Notes: generated from the letters alone by a model not told the origin. A DNA stretch of 35,258 nt from Firmicutes bacterium UBA1422 (GCA_002304835.1 DBPK01000001.1:57993-93250); one strand, 5' to 3'; counted from the first letter of the stretch, positions 7,811 through 17,515 are shown. Numbers and translations: made by a program.

Positions 7811-10006
7811 ATGGAAGAGAGAAAATGTCCCGTAACAGGGAGAACGTCAAAACCCGTATCAGGCGGCGGAACAGAAAACAAGGACTGGTGGCCTGATAAA
7901 CTCAACTTAAAAATGTTACACCAGAACTCATCTTTGAGTGATCCCATGGGGTCTGATTTTAAATATTCCGAGGAGTTCAATAAGTTGGATCTGAAGGAGA
8001 TCAAGAGTGACCTTTATGATCTCATGACAGATTCAAAGGACTGGTGGCCGGCCGACTATGGTCATTACGGCCCCCTTTTTATAAGGATGGCATGGCACAG
8101 TGCAGGGACATACCGTATGGGAGACGGACGGGGAGGAGCCTCTGACGGAACTCAGCGATTTGCACCCTTAAACAGTTGGCCGGACAATGTGAATCTGGAT
8201 AAGGCCCGCCGTTTGCTGTGGCCGATAAAAAAGAAATACGGCAAAAAAATATCATGGGCAGATCTTATGATCCTGGCAGGGAACTGTGCTCTTGAATCAA
8301 TGGGATGCAAAACTTTCGGGTTCGCCGGCGGACGTGAAGATGTATGGGAACCGCAGGAAGATGTATACTGGGGCTCAGAAACCGAATGGCTGGGGGATAA
8401 AAGATATTCAGGAGAAAGAGACCTGGAAAATCCCCTGGCAGCAGTGCAGATGGGTCTTATATATGTCAATCCGGAAGGACCCGGCGGTCAGCCCAGCGCT
8501 CTGGAATCGGGAAAGGATGTCCGGGAGACTTTTGCACGAATGGCTATGAATGATGAAGAGACAGTTGCCCTGATCGCAGGAGGACACACCTTCGGGAAAT
8601 GCCACGGCGCGGGACCTGCAACACATGTGGGAAGGGAACCGGAGGCCGCCCCCATGGAAGAACAGGGCCTTGGCTGGAAGAGCACATACAAAAGCGGAAA
8701 AGGATCAGATACCATTGGAAGCGGAATAGAAGGGGCATGGAAACCCAGACCAACCAAGTGGGATATGGGATACCTGGAAACACTTTTTAAATATGACTGG
8801 GATCTGGTGAAAAGCCCTGCGGGAGCATGGCAATGGATACCTACAGATCCGGAAGCAAAAAAAACAGTAGAAGATGCTCACGATCCCAAGAAGACCCATG
8901 CACCCATGATGACTACAGCAGATCTTTCTCTGAAAATGGATCCCATATACAGGCCCATAGCCAAAAAATACCTGGATCATCCCGAAGAATTTGCAGATGC
9001 CTTTGGCCGGGCATGGTTCAAACTGACCCACAGGGATATGGGACCCAGATCCCGTTATCTGGGGTCTGAAGTCCCTGAAGAAGATTTGATATGGCAGGAT
9101 CCGGTGCCTGAAGCAGACTATATGATGATAGATGAACAGGACATAATATATCTTAAAAAAATCATCATAGCTTCAGGGCTTTCAGTGTCACAGCTTGTTT
9201 CTACCGCATGGGCTTCAGCATCAACTTTTCGCGGATCAGACAAACGCGGCGGTGCAAACGGAGCGCGTATAAGACTGGCTCCCCAAAAAGACTGGGAAGT
9301 AAATCAGCCTGAGATGCTGAACACTGTACTAAAAACATTTGAGAAAATCAAAACAGATTTCAATAACGCTCAGACGGAAAACAAAAAAGTTTCCCTGGCA
9401 GATCTGATCGTACTGGGAGGATGTGCAGCCATCGAACATGCTGCCGCAAATGCGGGTATAGAAACAGAAGTTCCGTTCTATCCCGGCAGGACAGATGCAT
9501 CGGAAGAACACACAGATATCGTATCATTTTCTGTCCTTGAACCAAAAGCTGACGGATTCAGGAACTATACAAAGAGTAAATTCTCAGTGCCTGCAGAAGA
9601 GTTGCTTGTGGATAAAGCCCAGCTGCTTACTCTTACAGCACCAGAGATGACAGTTCTCCTTGGCGGTATGCGTGTGCTTGATACGAATCACGGTCAGGCT
9701 TCCCACGGTGTTTTCACAGACAAAAAAGGAGTCCTCAGCAATGACTTCTTTATAAACCTTCTTGATATGGGAACAGAGTGGAAACCTGTTTCAGAGGACA
9801 GAGACCTTTTTGAAGGACGAGACAGAAAAACAGGCGAGCTGAAGTGGACCGCCACCAGAGTGGACCTTATATTCGGATCCAACTCAGAACTCAGAGCCAT
9901 ATCGGAAGTCTACGGGGCCGATGATGCAAAAGAAAAGTTTGTCACTGATTTTGTTTGCGCATGGAACAAAGTCATGAATGCGGATCGTTTTGATTTGCCA
10001 ATATAA
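7811..10006 (+). CDS. katG: Catalase-peroxidase KatG
   Basis: 731 residues, full two-domain length. The haem active site is intact: Arg92, Trp95 and His96 in RMAWHSAGTYR, proximal His259 in GGHTFGKCHG. The Trp-Tyr-Met crosslink needed for catalase activity is predicted at Trp95, Tyr218 (in IYVNPEGP) and Met244 (in RMAMNDEE). The C-terminal half (from about residue 420) is the duplicated non-haem peroxidase-like domain. The enzyme removes hydrogen peroxide and can act as a peroxidase. The start follows AAAGGAGG at normal spacing. It is flanked by terminators on both sides, so it is an autonomous unit, an arrangement compatible with horizontal gain in an anaerobe although codon use was not measured. 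Confidence 0.98.
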   Translation: MEERKCPVTGRTSKPVSGGGTENKDWWPDKLNLKMLHQNSSLSDPMGSDFKYSEEFNKLDLKEIKSDLYDLMTDSKDWWPADYGHYGPLFIRMAWHSAGTYRMGDGRGGASDGTQRFAPLNSWPDNVNLDKARRLLWPIKKKYGKKISWADLMILAGNCALESMGCKTFGFAGGREDVWEPQEDVYWGSETEWLGDKRYSGERDLENPLAAVQMGLIYVNPEGPGGQPSALESGKDVRETFARMAMNDEETVALIAGGHTFGKCHGAGPATHVGREPEAAPMEEQGLGWKSTYKSGKGSDTIGSGIEGAWKPRPTKWDMGYLETLFKYDWDLVKSPAGAWQWIPTDPEAKKTVEDAHDPKKTHAPMMTTADLSLKMDPIYRPIAKKYLDHPEEFADAFGRAWFKLTHRDMGPRSRYLGSEVPEEDLIWQDPVPEADYMMIDEQDIIYLKKIIIASGLSVSQLVSTAWASASTFRGSDKRGGANGARIRLAPQKDWEVNQPEMLNTVLKTFEKIKTDFNNAQTENKKVSLADLIVLGGCAAIEHAAANAGIETEVPFYPGRTDASEEHTDIVSFSVLEPKADGFRNYTKSKFSVPAEELLVDKAQLLTLTAPEMTVLLGGMRVLDTNHGQASHGVFTDKKGVLSNDFFINLLDMGTEWKPVSEDRDLFEGRDRKTGELKWTATRVDLIFGSNSELRAISEVYGADDAKEKFVTDFVCAWNKVMNADRFDLPI

Positions 10007-10024
10007 GAAACTAAAACATAAGAA

Positions 10025-10060
10025 ATTCGGAGAACAGTTTTCTGTTCTCCGGATTTTTTG
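10025..10060 (+). terminator. Rho-independent terminator after katG
   Basis: ATTCGGAGAACAG (10025-10037), loop TTTT, CTGTTCTCCGGAT (10042-10054) with one mismatch, then TTTTTT. Confidence 0.93.
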
Positions 10061-10084
10061 AAAAATATCGGTTTTTTGGATGAG

Positions 10085-10195
10085 GGATATCGGATATCAG
10101 TTTTCGGATGCAGGATATCGGATATCAGTTTTCGGGTGCGGGATCTGAGATATCAGCTTCTGCATTGGGATCTGAGAGATCAGTTTTCAGGAAGG
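10085..10195 (+). repeat. Four decaying copies of a 28-bp tandem repeat
   Basis: Units begin at 10085, 10113, 10141 and 10168 and start GGATATCGGATATCAG in the first two copies, drifting to GGATCTGAGATATCAG and GGATCTGAGAGATCAG. Each unit itself holds two GGATATC-like half units. The array fills the gap between the katG terminator and the DUF4491 ribosome site and has no spacers, so it is not CRISPR. No reading frame through it is credible. Confidence 0.85.
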
Positions 10196-10202
10196 GAGAA
10201 AA

Positions 10203-10493
10203 ATGGATTTTCAGGGATTGATAATAGGAGTCATAACTTTCGTCATAATAGGAGTCTTTCATCCGATAGTCATAAAGTCCGAGTACTATATTGGCAAAAA
10301 AATATGGCCGGCTTTTCTTGTTCTGGGCATTTTCTTCATTGTACTTTCTTTATTCGTAAATAATGTTATAATTTCCGCCGTTTCCGGAATAACCGGTTTC
10401 ACTTTTCTTTGGAGCATAAAAGAAGTTATTGAGCAGGAAGAGCGCGTCAAAAAAGGCTGGTCACCGGCCAATCCGAAAAAGCATGACCGTTGA
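10203..10493 (+). CDS. DUF4491 family small membrane protein
   Basis: 96 residues with three hydrophobic segments (about residues 5-21, 33-50 and 53-70). The opening MDFQGLIIGVITFVIIGVFHP, together with KSEYYIGKKIWPAFLV and FLWSIKEVIEQEERVKKGW, matches the DUF4491 family as I recall it. The charged C-terminal tail with WSPANPKKH is predicted to be cytosolic. The function is not known. The ribosome site AGGAAGGGAG lies directly after the 28-bp repeat array. It is separated by 133 bases with a promoter-like sequence from the sensor kinase gene, so co-regulation is not implied. Confidence 0.85.
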   Translation: MDFQGLIIGVITFVIIGVFHPIVIKSEYYIGKKIWPAFLVLGIFFIVLSLFVNNVIISAVSGITGFTFLWSIKEVIEQEERVKKGWSPANPKKHDR

Positions 10494-10502
10494 ATATTTT
10501 TA

Positions 10503-10531
10503 TGGATATTGATGCAAAAAAGGCATATAAT
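10503..10531 (+). promoter_or_regulatory. Possible promoter of the kinase-EAL-ApbE operon
   Basis: TGGATA (10503-10508), 17 bases, TATAAT (10526-10531), about 95 bases before the sensor kinase start. The -10 box is perfect and the -35 box matches at four of six positions. Confidence 0.5.
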
Positions 10532-10626
10532 CAAAACAAGAAAGAGTTCAAATAGTGAAATGTGGATATAAGACAGAAAGCCTGAAAGAAATTTGCTGAA
10601 ACACCGGCATAAAAAGGGGAGAAGAG

Positions 10627-13518
10627 ATGAAAAAGATCCTTATCCTTATTCTAACCGTTTCTGTCATGACCTCGATAATTACTCCGGTAATGGCGTCGCT
10701 TTCTTATGCTGCCGAAAAAGAAATAAACTGGACCCGGGAAGAACTGCAGTTTATGAAGGAACATCCCATCATAAAGCTGGGTGTTGATCCGGAATTCGTC
10801 CCCTTTGAGTTCATCGATGAGGATGGGGAATACAAGGGCATAGCTGCCGATTATCTTGCCCTCATAAGCAAAAAGACCGGTCTGAAATTTGAAATACAAA
10901 AAGGTCTCACATGGCCCGAAGCATATGATATGGCCGTTAATGGCGAAATAGATGCCTTGCCTCTCATCGGAAAAACTCCGCAGCGGCAAGAGCATTTTAT
11001 TTTTTCGGACCCATATTATTATTTCAAAAGAGTGATCGTAACAAGGGAGACAGAAAAAGGAATATCAAATATAGAGGAGTTGGAGGGAAGAGTGATCGCT
11101 GTCCAGAGAAACAGCTCCCATCACAGTTATCTTCTTGAACATCCGGAAATAAACATAAGCCTGTATGATTCCGTTGAAGCAGGCCTTACAGCAGTGGCTA
11201 CAGGTAAAGAAAGAGCTTTCCTTGGCAATCTGGCCACTACTAGTTACATGATCAAGACTCATGGCCTTACAGGACTCAGGTACATCGCCTTTGAAGCGGA
11301 AAAAGAGCAACCCCTGCATTTTGCCGTACGCAAAGACTGGCCTGAACTGGTGAATATTTTTGACAAGGCCATGGATACTGTTACCCAAAATCAAAAAACC
11401 GAAATAAACAATAAGTGGATCGAGCTGCAGACGGATATCGACTATGGACCAATCATGAGGATCCTTCTCATTGTGGGATCGATCATTGTTCTTATATTTA
11501 TTGTTTCATTTTTCTGGATAGTGAGACTTCGAAAAGAAATCAGAAGGAGAAAAGAAATACAGAAGGACCTGGAGAAAGCAAAACTGGAAGCTGATGAAGC
11601 CAACGAATTCAAATCAAGCTTTCTTGCCAGGATGTCCCATGAAATAAGAACGCCTCTGAATGCCATAACAGGCATCTCATATCTTCTAAAAAAAACAGAT
11701 ATATCATTCACACAAAGCATGTATGTGGATCGTATAATGAGAGCTGCTGATAATATGCTGGGGATAGTAAATGATATACTGGATTTCGCCAAAATCGAAG
11801 CAGGCAAAATAGAACTTGAAAAAGTGCCTTTCAGCATGGATTCCGCCATACGGGAAGTCGTGAATATAGTTTCTTACAAGATCGAAGAACAGGGTATCAG
11901 ATTCCGGGTATTCAAAGACCCGGCTATACCTGACTGGTTCATAGGAGATTCAAAAAGGATACAACAGATACTTCAGAACGTCCTGGGCAATGCATCCAAA
12001 TTCACAAAAGCAGGAGAAATATCGCTGGATGTAGGTCTCGTATCAAAAAAAGGAGATACTCATCTTTTGAGATTCTCAGTCAGGGATACGGGAATAGGCA
12101 TGACAGAAGAACAAAAGCAAAAACTTTTTTCTCCTTTCATACAGGCAGACAGTAGCATAAACAGACGCTTTGGCGGATCGGGACTGGGACTTTCCATAGT
12201 CAAAAATCTTGTTGAAATGATGGAAGGTGAAGTACGAATATCAAGTGTTCCGGGAGAAGGCACGGAATTCATAATAGAAATTCCTTTGGATACAGACAAG
12301 CAAAAAGAAGCGATGTATAAAAAAATGCTTTCAACGAGAGCCTTCAAGGAAGCCAGGATACTCACACTTCAAAAAAAGGATCCCTATATGGAACCTGTCT
12401 GCCGGTATCTTTCATATTTCGGTATGACATGTGAAACGGTTTTTTCTGAAGAAGAAGCGATGCAGATGCTGGAATCTTCTGAAGAGAATTCAGATAAACC
12501 TTTCGATCTTATGATTACCAGCTGTGGGAAAAGTTCCGGAAGCGGATTTGAGTTTGTAAAAAATCTCCGAAACAACAAAAGAATAATTGAAATTCCGCCT
12601 ATAATAATGCTTATACCCATGAACAGATATGATCTTTTTGACAAGCTCCATGAAAATGGCATACAAAGGGGGATCGCACAGCCTGTTACTCCATATAATA
12701 TTTTGAATGAGGTCACTGACGCTTTGGGAATAAAAAAGGACGAAGAAAACGAAAAAGCAAACGGCATGAAAAAAAGTTTGCCATCGAAAGAAGAAAAATA
12801 TCATGCAATTCTTGCTGATGACAATAAAACAAATCAGCTCATCGCAAAAACCCTGCTTGAACAGATGGGCATAGAGGCTATCATTGCCAACGACGGGAAA
12901 GAAGCCATTGAAATATACAAAGAGCGGAAAAAAGATATAGACCTGATACTCATGGATCTGCATATGCCCGTAATGAACGGATATGAAGCGGCAGCGCATA
13001 TAAGAAAGATATCGGAAGAGGTGCCCATATTGGCCCTCAGTGCCGATGTTATATCAGGCGTAAGAGAAAAATGCCGCAAAAACGGTATATATAAATATAT
13101 CAGCAAACCACTGGAACCCGAAAAATTTATGCAGGTCATAAAAGATGTATTATCGGAAGACAGGGATATATCTGTGCTTGATACTGATATCGGACTCAAG
13201 AATATGGGAAATGACCAAGAACTTTATGAACAGGTGCTTGATATATATCTGGCTGAAAACAGCGCTTTGAATGAAGAACTTTCAAAAGCCATATATCAAA
13301 AGAAATATGAGGATGCGTCGAAAATGGTCCATAAAATCAAAAGCAGTTCAGGAAGTATAGGTGCAAATAACCTTTACGAATCTGCAGTTTCGCTGCAAAG
13401 GGCTCTGGATGAAGAAAACGAAAGAGAGATACCTTCTCTTGAAGAAAAATTCTGCAGCCTTTTGATAAAACTGCTGGGGGAAATAAGAAGTATCCGGGAT
13501 CAAAAAAACATAAAATAG
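10627..13518 (+). CDS. Hybrid sensor histidine kinase with periplasmic solute-binding sensor
   Basis: 963 residues. A signal peptide (1-29) leads to an extracytoplasmic SBP_bac_3-type sensor domain (about 40-265), one membrane segment (276-297), a coiled coil, then HisKA with phospho-acceptor His338 in ARMSHEIRTPLN and a HATPase domain (N-box NVLGNASKF, GIGM, GGSGLGLSI). Next is a receiver-like domain (about 575-690) without a recognisable phospho-acceptor aspartate, then a normal REC domain with Asp777 in LMDLHMP, and a C-terminal Hpt domain with His902 in MVHKIKSSSG. The order resembles BvgS/EvgS phosphorelay kinases. The sensor probably binds an amino acid-like ligand. It is followed closely by the REC-EAL gene, the obvious output partner. 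Confidence 0.95.
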   Translation: MKKILILILTVSVMTSIITPVMASLSYAAEKEINWTREELQFMKEHPIIKLGVDPEFVPFEFIDEDGEYKGIAADYLALISKKTGLKFEIQKGLTWPEAYDMAVNGEIDALPLIGKTPQRQEHFIFSDPYYYFKRVIVTRETEKGISNIEELEGRVIAVQRNSSHHSYLLEHPEINISLYDSVEAGLTAVATGKERAFLGNLATTSYMIKTHGLTGLRYIAFEAEKEQPLHFAVRKDWPELVNIFDKAMDTVTQNQKTEINNKWIELQTDIDYGPIMRILLIVGSIIVLIFIVSFFWIVRLRKEIRRRKEIQKDLEKAKLEADEANEFKSSFLARMSHEIRTPLNAITGISYLLKKTDISFTQSMYVDRIMRAADNMLGIVNDILDFAKIEAGKIELEKVPFSMDSAIREVVNIVSYKIEEQGIRFRVFKDPAIPDWFIGDSKRIQQILQNVLGNASKFTKAGEISLDVGLVSKKGDTHLLRFSVRDTGIGMTEEQKQKLFSPFIQADSSINRRFGGSGLGLSIVKNLVEMMEGEVRISSVPGEGTEFIIEIPLDTDKQKEAMYKKMLSTRAFKEARILTLQKKDPYMEPVCRYLSYFGMTCETVFSEEEAMQMLESSEENSDKPFDLMITSCGKSSGSGFEFVKNLRNNKRIIEIPPIIMLIPMNRYDLFDKLHENGIQRGIAQPVTPYNILNEVTDALGIKKDEENEKANGMKKSLPSKEEKYHAILADDNKTNQLIAKTLLEQMGIEAIIANDGKEAIEIYKERKKDIDLILMDLHMPVMNGYEAAAHIRKISEEVPILALSADVISGVREKCRKNGIYKYISKPLEPEKFMQVIKDVLSEDRDISVLDTDIGLKNMGNDQELYEQVLDIYLAENSALNEELSKAIYQKKYEDASKMVHKIKSSSGSIGANNLYESAVSLQRALDEENEREIPSLEEKFCSLLIKLLGEIRSIRDQKNIK

Positions 13519-13543
13519 TATGTTTTGGAAAGGATGGGAAAAG

Positions 13544-16060
13544 ATGCAAGTCAAGATTTTAATAGTTGAGGATTCTTCATCAGACCGCCTTATAATACAA
13601 AAGCGTCTTAGCCAGCACGAAATACTTACGGCCTGCGACGGCATGGAGGCAATGAAAATAATAGAGGAAAATGATGATATCGATCTGATCATACTGGATC
13701 TTAAAATGCCGGTAATGGATGGATTTCAGGTGTTGGAAAAACTAAATGCAGATAAAAGTTTGAAAAAGATCAGGACTATCATCTTGACCAATTATGATGA
13801 ACCTGACAACGAAATAAAAGGGCTGAAGCTCGGTGCGGCGGACTATATAAGAAAACCTATCCAGATGGATTCCCTAAAGGCCAGAATAGAAGTTCATATA
13901 GAACTGATACGTGCCCAAAAAGCCCTGGAACGCAAACTGCATGAACAGGGGATCACCTTTGATACGATTTTTAAAAAAGTGCCGGTGGGGATATCCATAT
14001 CCCATAACGATGATAAGATTTTCCCTGAAACCAACAGATTTTTCAGCATAAATCCCGCATTTGAAAGAATTACCGGTCAGACAAAAGAAGAGCTTATAGA
14101 AAAAGGATGGAAAGGCATAACACACCCGGAAGACCTTCAAGAGGAGATTGAAAAAGCCGGTAAACTGGAGGCCGGCGAGATCGACGGATACTCATTGGAA
14201 AAAAGATATATCAGACCTGACGGTTCGGAAGTATGGGTGAATGTGACCGTGGCACCCCTTTATTTATCCGATGATCATAGATATAACCATATTGCTATCA
14301 TACAGGATATCACAAAAAGAAAAGGTATAGAAAACGCCCTTACAGAAAGTGAAAGAAGCAAATCCGTCCTTCTTTCCCATCTGCCCGGGATGGCTTACAG
14401 ATGTAACAATGACAGGAAGTGGACTATGAAATTTGTTTCCGAAGGATGTTATGAACTTACCGGTTACAGGGCGGAAAGCCTTATAGATAACAGGGATCTT
14501 TCCTTTTATGACCTGATCTCCGCAGAATACAGAGAACTGCTCTGGCAGCAGTGGGAGAAAATACTATCTGAAAAGAAGAATTTCAGTTATGAATACGAGA
14601 TAGTAAAAGCCTCGGGTGAGCGCAGATGGGTCCTTGAAATGGGACAGGGCGTTTATGATGAGCAGGGAGATGTGGAAGCCCTTGAAGGTATAATAATCGA
14701 TATAACAGATCGTAAAACAATGGAAAACACGCTCAAATATAATAACGAGCACGATCGCTGGACAGGCCTGCACAACCGGAATTATCTTGAAAAAATGATC
14801 AACGAGGATACGAAGAACGGCGTATCCGGCAAAAGGGCTTTGATAAGCATAAATCTTTTTAACATTCAGTCCCTGACCAAGATATATGGATTCCATTACA
14901 CACAGGATATTATAAAAGAAATAGCAAAAGAACTGAAAATTCATTGTGACAACGATAGGCTTCTTTTTTACACATATGCGGATCGTTTCGTTTTTTATAT
15001 CAAAAACTATAAAGAAAAAGAAGATCTGGAGCTTTTCTGTGAAAACATAGCACTTATGCTGGATAGCATACTGTCCATAGAAAGGATAGGAGGAGGCATA
15101 GGAGTTTTAGAAATAAGTGAGAATTTTGAAGGTGATTCGGATGTTCTTTTGAAAAACCTTGTTCTTGCCTCCGAAAAAGCAACAGAAATAGAAGATAGAG
15201 ATTTCGGGATATGTTTTTATGATTCGAAAATGCAGAAACAGATACTAAGGGAACAGGAGATAAAGTGGGAACTGAGCAGACTGGTCTCCTTTGGGAACAA
15301 AGGAAACTTCTATTTGCAGTATCAACCAATCGTGGATGCCGAATCAAAAGCGGTCTGTGGGTTTGAGGCTCTGGCCAGGTTCAAAAATCAGAACTTGGGA
15401 CAGGTGCCACCTCTGGAATTCATCCCTATAGCAGAAAAGACAAAACTTATAATACCCATAGGAGAACTTGTAATAAGGCAGGCGCTCAGTTTCCTTAAGA
15501 TATTAGAAGACGAAGGATACCGGGATATAAATATTTCCGTCAATATTTCCGTTATACAGCTTCTGAATGAGGGGTTTTGCAGTAATTTCTTCCGGCTTAT
15601 CGAAGAAATGAAAGTCCGCCCCGAGAATGTGGGCATAGAGATAACAGAGTCCGTATTTTCTTCGAGATACAAGGAAATAAACAATATCTTGGGAGAAATG
15701 AGGAAGGCGCGGATACATGTATATATAGATGATTTCGGAACGGGATATTCTTCTCTGGCCAGAGAAAGAGAATTGAATATAAACTGCCTGAAGATAGATA
15801 AATTTTTCATAGATGACCTGATGGTGATTGATACACAAAAAGACATAATAAGCGACATTATTTCCATGGCTCATAAATTCGATCATATAACTATCGCCGA
15901 AGGGGTAGAACACGAAAAGCAAAGAAAAAATCTTATTAAGTGCGGCTGTGACAGAATACAGGGCTTCCTTATAAGCAAACCGCTGGACGAAGAAGACGCA
16001 ATGAAATTTCTCAGAAAAAAAACAAAAGGGCAAAAAGGCAGCACAAAAAAAGGAGAATAA
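13544..16060 (+). CDS. Response regulator with PAS, degenerate GGDEF and EAL domains (c-di-GMP phosphodiesterase)
   Basis: 838 residues from ATG 13544, chosen over 13520 because it follows a GGAAAGGATGGG ribosome site and starts at the receiver domain. Order: REC with Asp52 in LDLKMPVMDG, two PAS domains (about 140-265 and 275-400), a GGDEF-like domain in which the signature is replaced by YADRF, so it should not make c-di-GMP, then EAL. The EAL domain keeps Glu608 (EALAR), NISV, ITESV, DDFGTGYSS, KIDKFF, AEGVEH and QGF, all the usual catalytic residues, so hydrolysis of c-di-GMP is predicted. The upstream hybrid kinase is the likely phosphodonor. It abuts the apbE gene with no gap. Confidence 0.93.
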   Translation: MQVKILIVEDSSSDRLIIQKRLSQHEILTACDGMEAMKIIEENDDIDLIILDLKMPVMDGFQVLEKLNADKSLKKIRTIILTNYDEPDNEIKGLKLGAADYIRKPIQMDSLKARIEVHIELIRAQKALERKLHEQGITFDTIFKKVPVGISISHNDDKIFPETNRFFSINPAFERITGQTKEELIEKGWKGITHPEDLQEEIEKAGKLEAGEIDGYSLEKRYIRPDGSEVWVNVTVAPLYLSDDHRYNHIAIIQDITKRKGIENALTESERSKSVLLSHLPGMAYRCNNDRKWTMKFVSEGCYELTGYRAESLIDNRDLSFYDLISAEYRELLWQQWEKILSEKKNFSYEYEIVKASGERRWVLEMGQGVYDEQGDVEALEGIIIDITDRKTMENTLKYNNEHDRWTGLHNRNYLEKMINEDTKNGVSGKRALISINLFNIQSLTKIYGFHYTQDIIKEIAKELKIHCDNDRLLFYTYADRFVFYIKNYKEKEDLELFCENIALMLDSILSIERIGGGIGVLEISENFEGDSDVLLKNLVLASEKATEIEDRDFGICFYDSKMQKQILREQEIKWELSRLVSFGNKGNFYLQYQPIVDAESKAVCGFEALARFKNQNLGQVPPLEFIPIAEKTKLIIPIGELVIRQALSFLKILEDEGYRDINISVNISVIQLLNEGFCSNFFRLIEEMKVRPENVGIEITESVFSSRYKEINNILGEMRKARIHVYIDDFGTGYSSLARERELNINCLKIDKFFIDDLMVIDTQKDIISDIISMAHKFDHITIAEGVEHEKQRKNLIKCGCDRIQGFLISKPLDEEDAMKFLRKKTKGQKGSTKKGE

Positions 16061-17029
16061 ATGTCAGTGGTCCAGCCTTATGAATACCATGGATATGCCA
16101 TGGACACAGAAATCACCATCAAGATAATGGACAGAGATAACCATTTGGCCATTGATGGTGCAAAGGATGAAATAAATAGACTGGAAAAAAAGCTTAGCCG
16201 TTTTATAGAAAGCAGTGAGATCAGCAGAATCAATAATTCTGCGGGCAAAGAAGCTGTTAACGTAAGCAGTGAGACTCTGGATCTGCTTTCGGAAGCAAAA
16301 AAAATTTCGGAGATATCCCTTGGCGCCTTTGACATAACCGCTGCACCGCTCATTGATCTTTGGAAGAACAGCAGGATCTATGGTACTCCTGATAAAGAAA
16401 GCATCAGGCGGGCTCTTTCTCTGGTCGATCAGAGAGATCTTATCCTTGATAACAAAAAGAACAAGGCATTTCTTAAAAAATCCGGTCAGATGATAGACCT
16501 TGGAGGTATAGGCAAAGGATATGCCGGAGACTGCTGCATAAAGAAACTAAAAGAAGGCGGCATTTCTTCGGCGTTTTTGAATATTGGAGGTAATGTATGT
16601 ACTCTGGGAAAAAGAAAGGACGGTAAATTCTTTAGAGTCGGAATAAGACATCCCAGAAAAAAAGATGCTCTTATGGGGGCCTTAGAAGTATCGGAACTGT
16701 CGGGCAAATCTGTGGTGACATCCGGTGACTATGAACGCTGTTTTATTGACAAAGAAGGGAAAAGGGTGCATCATATAATCGACATATCAAAGGGAATGCC
16801 GGCCTGCTCGGGGCTTATAAGCGTTTCCGTCATCCATAAAAGCGGCATGATAGCCGATGCACTGTCTACAGCTGTTTTCGCAGCAGGGATCAAAAAGGGA
16901 AAAGGATTCATAGAGGAGGTAAAGGGAGCCGAAGCAATTCTGATGGACGTAGATCAGAGTATATTTGTCACAAAAGGAATAAGAAAAAGTTTTCAGGCTG
17001 CTTCGGAAAAAGAAATCAAAACGATATAG
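16061..17029 (+). CDS. apbE: FAD:protein FMN transferase (ApbE family)
   Basis: 322 residues. Family blocks are all present: LGAFDITAAPLIDLW, MIDLGGIGKGYAGD, NIGGNVCTLG, SVVTSGDYERCF, HHIIDISKGMPA and ADALSTAVFAAG, including the acidic metal site residues at the C-terminal block. The enzyme attaches FMN from FAD covalently to a threonine of target proteins. Unlike many ApbE proteins it has no lipoprotein signal; it begins with VQPYEYHGYAMDTEITI, so it is predicted to act in the cytosol or to be exported otherwise. The ATG follows the previous stop at once, with AAAGGAG ahead. The FMN-binding protein encoded 14 bases downstream is the evident substrate. Confidence 0.95.
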   Translation: MSVVQPYEYHGYAMDTEITIKIMDRDNHLAIDGAKDEINRLEKKLSRFIESSEISRINNSAGKEAVNVSSETLDLLSEAKKISEISLGAFDITAAPLIDLWKNSRIYGTPDKESIRRALSLVDQRDLILDNKKNKAFLKKSGQMIDLGGIGKGYAGDCCIKKLKEGGISSAFLNIGGNVCTLGKRKDGKFFRVGIRHPRKKDALMGALEVSELSGKSVVTSGDYERCFIDKEGKRVHHIIDISKGMPACSGLISVSVIHKSGMIADALSTAVFAAGIKKGKGFIEEVKGAEAILMDVDQSIFVTKGIRKSFQAASEKEIKTI

Positions 17030-17042
17030 GGAGGACGGAAAA

Positions 17043-17498
17043 ATGATCAAAAAAAAAGGAAGGAGAAAAAGAAAAGTGTGGACTGTTATATTTATTATTA
17101 TTGGGGTTATTGTGGCGGCCGGACTGATAGGAGTATTGGTTGACGGCCCGGGAAGACATGAAATAGCAAAACTTGAATATTCGGATATCGATTTCAAAAA
17201 TCTCAATGACGGCACTTATGAAGGCGAGTACACGGGCAAGAAATCTCATATGAGAGATACCAAGGTGGAGGTCACGGTATCAGAAGGAGAAGTTTCGGAT
17301 GTCAAAATAATAAAAGGTGCCGTGGACAAAGAAGGGAAACCTTCAACTATCAAAGAAGGAAAAAACATTGAAGATCTTTTCAACAGTGCGGTCCTGGCGG
17401 AGACACTGGATGTGGATGTCATAAGCGGAGCGACGATAACATGCAAAGCACATCTGAAAGCCTTCGAAAATGCCCTCAAAAAATCCGAAAACAAATGA
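17043..17498 (+). CDS. Membrane-anchored FMN-binding domain protein
   Basis: 151 residues. A very basic N-terminus (KKKGRRKRK) precedes one membrane segment (about 12-35), followed by an extracytoplasmic FMN-binding domain: DGTYEGEYTG, a beta-rich core and DVISGATITCKAHLKA at the end. Thr131 in the S-G-A-T motif is the predicted flavinylation site, as in NqrC/RnfG-type domains. It is presumably flavinylated by the ApbE protein encoded upstream and would act as an electron carrier at the outer face of the membrane. No dedicated oxidoreductase is encoded next to it. It ends the operon at the terminator 17516. Confidence 0.93.
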   Translation: MIKKKGRRKRKVWTVIFIIIGVIVAAGLIGVLVDGPGRHEIAKLEYSDIDFKNLNDGTYEGEYTGKKSHMRDTKVEVTVSEGEVSDVKIIKGAVDKEGKPSTIKEGKNIEDLFNSAVLAETLDVDVISGATITCKAHLKAFENALKKSENK

Positions 17499-17515
17499 CA
17501 ATTTCTTTTAGTTCT

